Positions 60,375 through 64,000 of a DNA stretch of 64,000 bases are shown here, in pieces. The position numbers and the translations under genes were made by a program. The stretch spans positions 49,000,287 through 49,064,286 of the forward strand of contig NC_065532.1 in NCBI RefSeq assembly GCF_020184175.1, read 5' to 3'. The notes under the pieces were generated by a model. The model saw nothing but the letters and a program-made list of their open reading frames with translations, did no database searches and had not been told where the DNA came from. The stretch is from Aphis gossypii. Lineage: Eukaryota; Arthropoda; Insecta; Hemiptera; Aphididae. Positions within the stretch are counted from its first letter, which is position 1, and each line of letters starts with the position of its first letter.

Positions 60375-62203
60375 TTACGCAAAGTATGCATTCCTGTATT
60401 CATGAGGCATAATAGAATCATACTTAATGTGATAATGTTCTTTTTCATTCTGTTCCTCTATATAACTGAAAAAAAAAATAATAATAATCAAACAAACATA
60501 CAATACATTGAAAAAATACTAATACTAATCACTAACGCACAACACTAATTCATAGTGTTGAAATTATATTTTATAAAAGAAAAACATGTCATTAATTAAT
60601 TTTGTTTATATAATATATATTTCATCTAGAGATAAAATTTATATTGCAATATTTCAATGCATGGGATTACTTTTAATATAAATATAATTTGGTGATTTAA
60701 GTTTAATTGTTTATTATTTTATTAATAACAACTTATTCTACTTACAGAAGTAATCCTCTAATAAATTCAACAGCGTTAGGTACAAAACTGTCTATGACAT
60801 CCTTCACTAGGTGGAAAAGTTTGGGTAATTTCACTGTAAACATTTATATTGTACATATATTAAGAAAATGTATGGTTATGATTTTAAAATATATACTAAC
60901 TAATAAATCTAAGAAAGTGAGGAAGTCCATAAATGTGACACATGGATTTGTCAGTACTTGTCAGTATATCCTAAAACAAGAAAAGACAATTTTTAATTTT
61001 ATTAAACTGATCACCAAAATTAAATCTTAATTAATTTAATGTTTTATTTAACTATAGTATTGCTTTAATTTTTATCAAATAGATAAATAAGATGTATAAG
61101 TATATAAGTTGTATATTAAGTATATACCCCTTGAATGTATATAATTTTCTCTTGATAATTTCTAGTAAAATGGGAAGAGTATCTTTAAAATATACAATAT
61201 ATATTGTTAAAAATACTAAAATATTGAACTTTTTATTGACATACTTAGTAAATCATAATTCATAATCAAAAGCCAAATGAAACATGATTTTATAACACTA
61301 TTGCTTTAAATATATTTTTAACATTGACTATCAAATATACCATTAAATTTAGAACCTTTTAAATGAGCATTTTTATGGCTTATCTAACAGTGATAAGTAG
61401 AGTAAGACACGGATTTCAAAATAATTGAAAAATTACTTTAGTTGATTGTATAATATGTTAAGTATGAACATGATTAGTTACATGGTATAGAGATTAAAAA
61501 TATGAAACTTTTAATGCGTATCATGCGTTAAAAGGATCTGTTATAAGATTTTAACTACACATATAATCTTTAAAGTTTTATTTTTTGATTTGTTTTTAGT
61601 GAATCACACTAATAAAATATGTTTATATATTATGTACAAAACAAACTTTGCTGCACTAATGATCAGTCATTATTTCTATTACAACCTGTTATGTAAACAA
61701 CATTTTGTTCACTTTCAAACTTTGATATCAGATTTTGAGCTAGGTAAATAAATAAAAACCAAAAACTTACAACATGTTTAGTCTTTTCAAGTGGATGTAA
61801 CAACCACAAATACAATGACCAATTAAATGCTTCTAACATAATGATGGCCATTTCCATGCACCTGAAATATAGCAAGTATTTATTATTTTTTAAAAAAGTA
61901 GTTATTTAAAATAGAAAATAGTTTGTATACTAACTTATTTGTTGTAGTTACATAATCCCATATAATTTTGAACACAGTTATATATGAAGGTATGATTGCA
62001 ATCTAATAATAATAAAAAAAACATCAAATAATTTTAAAATTTATAAATTATTAGCCAAAGTTTTAATTTCATATAGTAGTTATTATACTTACACAACGAT
62101 CATCTTCAAGCATATGTTTATCTATAATTAATATTTGTTGAGCAAACTTGGGCAACTTAACATTATAGTCTTCCAGTGTCAACATTCCACACCATGGATC
62201 AAA
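60375..62203 (-). CDS. C-terminal part of an unrecognised multi-exon gene (six exons, 172 aa)
   Basis: Six minus-strand exons join in perfect phase: 62203-62093 (37 codons), 62002-61935, 61861-61771, 60970-60901, 60833-60746 and 60465-60375, ending with TAA at 60377-60375. Every junction has an AG acceptor and a GT donor (three GTAAGT, two GTTAGT), and introns are 90, 73, 800, 67 and 280 nt. The 519-nt product starts FDPWCGMLTLEDYNVKLP, includes MEMAIIMLEAFNWSLYLWLL and KLFHLVKDVIDSFVPNAVEF, and ends MPHEYRNAYFA. It looks alpha-helical, Leu/Ile/Phe-rich with charged residues spaced as in helical-repeat proteins, and has no catalytic motif or signal peptide that I can see. The first exon shown starts at an acceptor in phase 0, so the N-terminal part lies upstream beyond 62203, probably outside the window. 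I do not recognise the family. Confidence 0.85.
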
Positions 62204-63470
62204 CTAAAAAAATAAAATTAATTATGCACTATTAACAAACTATGAGCAATAGAATTGTGTTTTAAAAATAATAATCAATGTGTCGTTGGATTATTTCATT
62301 AATATGGGGATCATAGACAAATAACTACAAACAGTACAAATATATTTTTACTAGTTAACTACTGAAATGTACTTAATTTAAATGTACTTTCACATTTTTA
62401 CATAATAAAATAATTGGTATATTTTACTATTTTTCTAACATTTTCAAAACCTTATTTTTTTAATAGTGTGTATTCATTATTTCTCATTAAATTATTTAAT
62501 ATAAACTTAATAAAGCACTTAATAATTTATAATAACCTTACAAAAATCTACAATGTTTTTAATATTTATAAATAGATAATTTATTTAATAAATTGTTTAA
62601 AATGTATAATTGGTTAAATTGTTTTTGCCATAATTTTATGTTGGCATTCAATATCACTATTAATCACTAGATTATAATACAGAGATAGTACACAAAATAA
62701 GCTTGTATTTTAATGGTTATCTTAATACTAATCAGTAGTCATATGTATAAGGTTTGCAGTACACGGGTCCCAAAGTTTTACACTTTTAAAGGATCCCTTC
62801 TATATTTTAAATTTTATACTTTTGTAACTAACTATGTCTTAACTAATCAGAGAAAGGAAAATATGATTAACTATAACAAGCACGTACACTAAATAAAATT
62901 TTAAGCTGAAGGTTTTCTATGATGCAAATGAATTCTAATGATAAAAATATATCATCATGATTATAAATTTTCAAACAAAAACTGTGATTATTTTAAATAT
63001 TAAAACTGTAATACTGTTACAACTTATTCAGTGATCTATAAGTATAAACTTATAATTATCAAATTGAATATTATAGTCATAATGTTATCAGTGAAAAAAG
63101 AAACAAACTGATTTATTTTTAATATTAGGGTAAACAATTTTGAGTTAAAATATCGTTTTTTAAGAGGAATTACTATTTATTTTTATTAATGTCATGAATA
63201 TACTTAATATATTAGTTTCTAGAATAATTATAAAAAAAAAAGTTTTATCCTTCCCCACTATGGGTAGGTAACTAACAGGACACTCGTATAAAAATAATTT
63301 TAGTTACCTATTATTAATAATAAGTGAAATTATTGAAATTAAAATATTTAAGTGACATAAAATCAATTTTCATAGTTTATAATTACTGGTCTTAAGGTGT
63401 TTCACTTAGCAAGGCTGTAACTGGAAATTAATTCCGAAAGGGGTTTTAAGCTAAAAAAATTTATTATAAT
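62204..63470. other. AT-rich sequence, probably the next upstream intron
   Basis: By position this should be intron of the minus-strand gene. I searched for a phase-0 donor with an open frame before it and found none convincing, so the upstream exon is probably beyond 64000. Confidence 0.5.
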
Positions 63471-63485
63471 ATTTTATAGGTCAAG

Positions 63486-63560
63486 GTGGTCCAACTTTTT
63501 GTAGTTGACGGGCCAATTTACACTTACATAAAAACACCAGGGTCCACCAAAAAAAAAAAA
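63486..63560 (+). mobile_element. hAT-like terminus, degraded
   Basis: CAAGGTGGTCCAACTTTTTG then TAGTTGACGGGCCAATTTAC resembles hAT ends of the CAGGGGTGGGCAAC…GGGCC type. It is followed by ACCAGGGTCCACC and a poly-A run. No partner end or TSD is visible. Confidence 0.4.
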
Positions 63561-63734
63561 AATTATTATTACCTACCTATTTATATTTTATTTTATATAA
63601 CGCACAAATTATTACATTACAGATTAAGTTACTTATATTTAGAATCAATTGATTAAATAATGTGACGATTGGCAATGTTTTTCAGAAACTAATTTTTCAA
63701 TATCAATTGAACACCCTAAATGTAAAATGATGTT

Positions 63735-64000
63735 GAGAATAAGTGGGGAGGGGGCAAAAAGAGGCTTCGATGGCCGAATTTTATCATGTTAAGAAAATGA
63801 AAATGAAAATAATTGGTGAAATTTTCAAGTATTTACAATTTATTTTTTTTGAATCATAACAAATATTTAATTTCGTTTGAAGATAAATCGTTATCATTAC
63901 GCGATTTCATAAACATTTAAAATTCAAACGCACATAACATTTTTCCTATTTTGATGTTTCGAGTTTTCTCTATAACTATTTTAAGACAAATTAATGAAAA
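63735..64000 (-). repeat. Aphid interspersed repeat, copy cut by the window edge
   Basis: AATTGGTGAAATTTTCAAGT, ATCGTTATCATTACGCGATT and TTCGAGTTTTCTCTATA match, in order and orientation, the block at about 47361-47540 of the long repeat at 46868-48694. The copy continues beyond the window. Confidence 0.7.

Noticed and set aside
60707..61030. 107-codon plus-strand frame
   Set aside because: It is the antisense shadow of two phase-consistent minus-strand exons (60746-60833 and 60901-60970).
1..64000. tRNA genes, CRISPR arrays, bacterial operons or endosymbiont insertions
   Set aside because: No tRNA B-box with fold, no regularly spaced repeats and no prokaryote-like ORF density was seen.

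Overview
The window is nuclear DNA of an insect, most likely an aphid (Hemiptera, Aphididae). The evidence is a strongly AT-rich base composition, abundant GTAGGTACCTATA-type motifs, a long interspersed repeat with GATTCTGAACGAAG / CTTCGTTCAGAATC ends that I recognise from memory as common in aphid genomes, and short-intron gene structure. No long open reading frame exists; most computed ORFs are chance reads through microsatellites or AT-rich sequence.

Layout. 1-38 kb: AT-rich non-coding DNA with a series of CpG-rich, GC-richer islands (about 1.4-2.3, 4.9-5.35, 6.6-7.05, 8.0-8.6, 16.8-17.6, 24.2-25.4, 29.0-29.4, 30.75-31.4, 32.3-32.75, 35.3-36.1 and 37.8-38.2 kb). Several carry core-promoter-like motifs or good splice donors, so they could be first exons, promoters or enhancers; none can be tied to a named gene. 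A 5S rRNA-like fossil lies at 13.7 kb and a LINE 3' end at 34.1 kb. 40-58 kb: a transposon-rich tract whose insertions can often be read to the base from their target-site duplications (TSDs): a hAT-type MITE at 40265-40747; a second hAT-type family present as an inverted pair at 41881-42587 and 50034-51398, the latter split by a third MITE (50118-50825); a P-superfamily-like element with 270-bp inverted repeats and a THAP-domain exon at 44331-45850; the aphid repeat at about 46.6-48.7 kb; an LTR-like CpG-rich segment at 49.05-49.88 kb; a retroposon (53652-54607) split by a TA-flanked MITE (53869-54242); a four-copy duplicated unit around 52.7-56.75 kb; and a short interstitial telomeric (CCTAA)n tract at 58.16 kb.

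60-62.2 kb: the only well supported gene. Six minus-strand exons (62203 down to 60375) join in perfect phase to encode the C-terminal 172 residues of a protein I do not recognise; its 5' part lies beyond the right edge. After it come degraded repeats and, at the right edge, another copy of the aphid repeat. No tRNA, CRISPR, operon or bacterial feature was seen.
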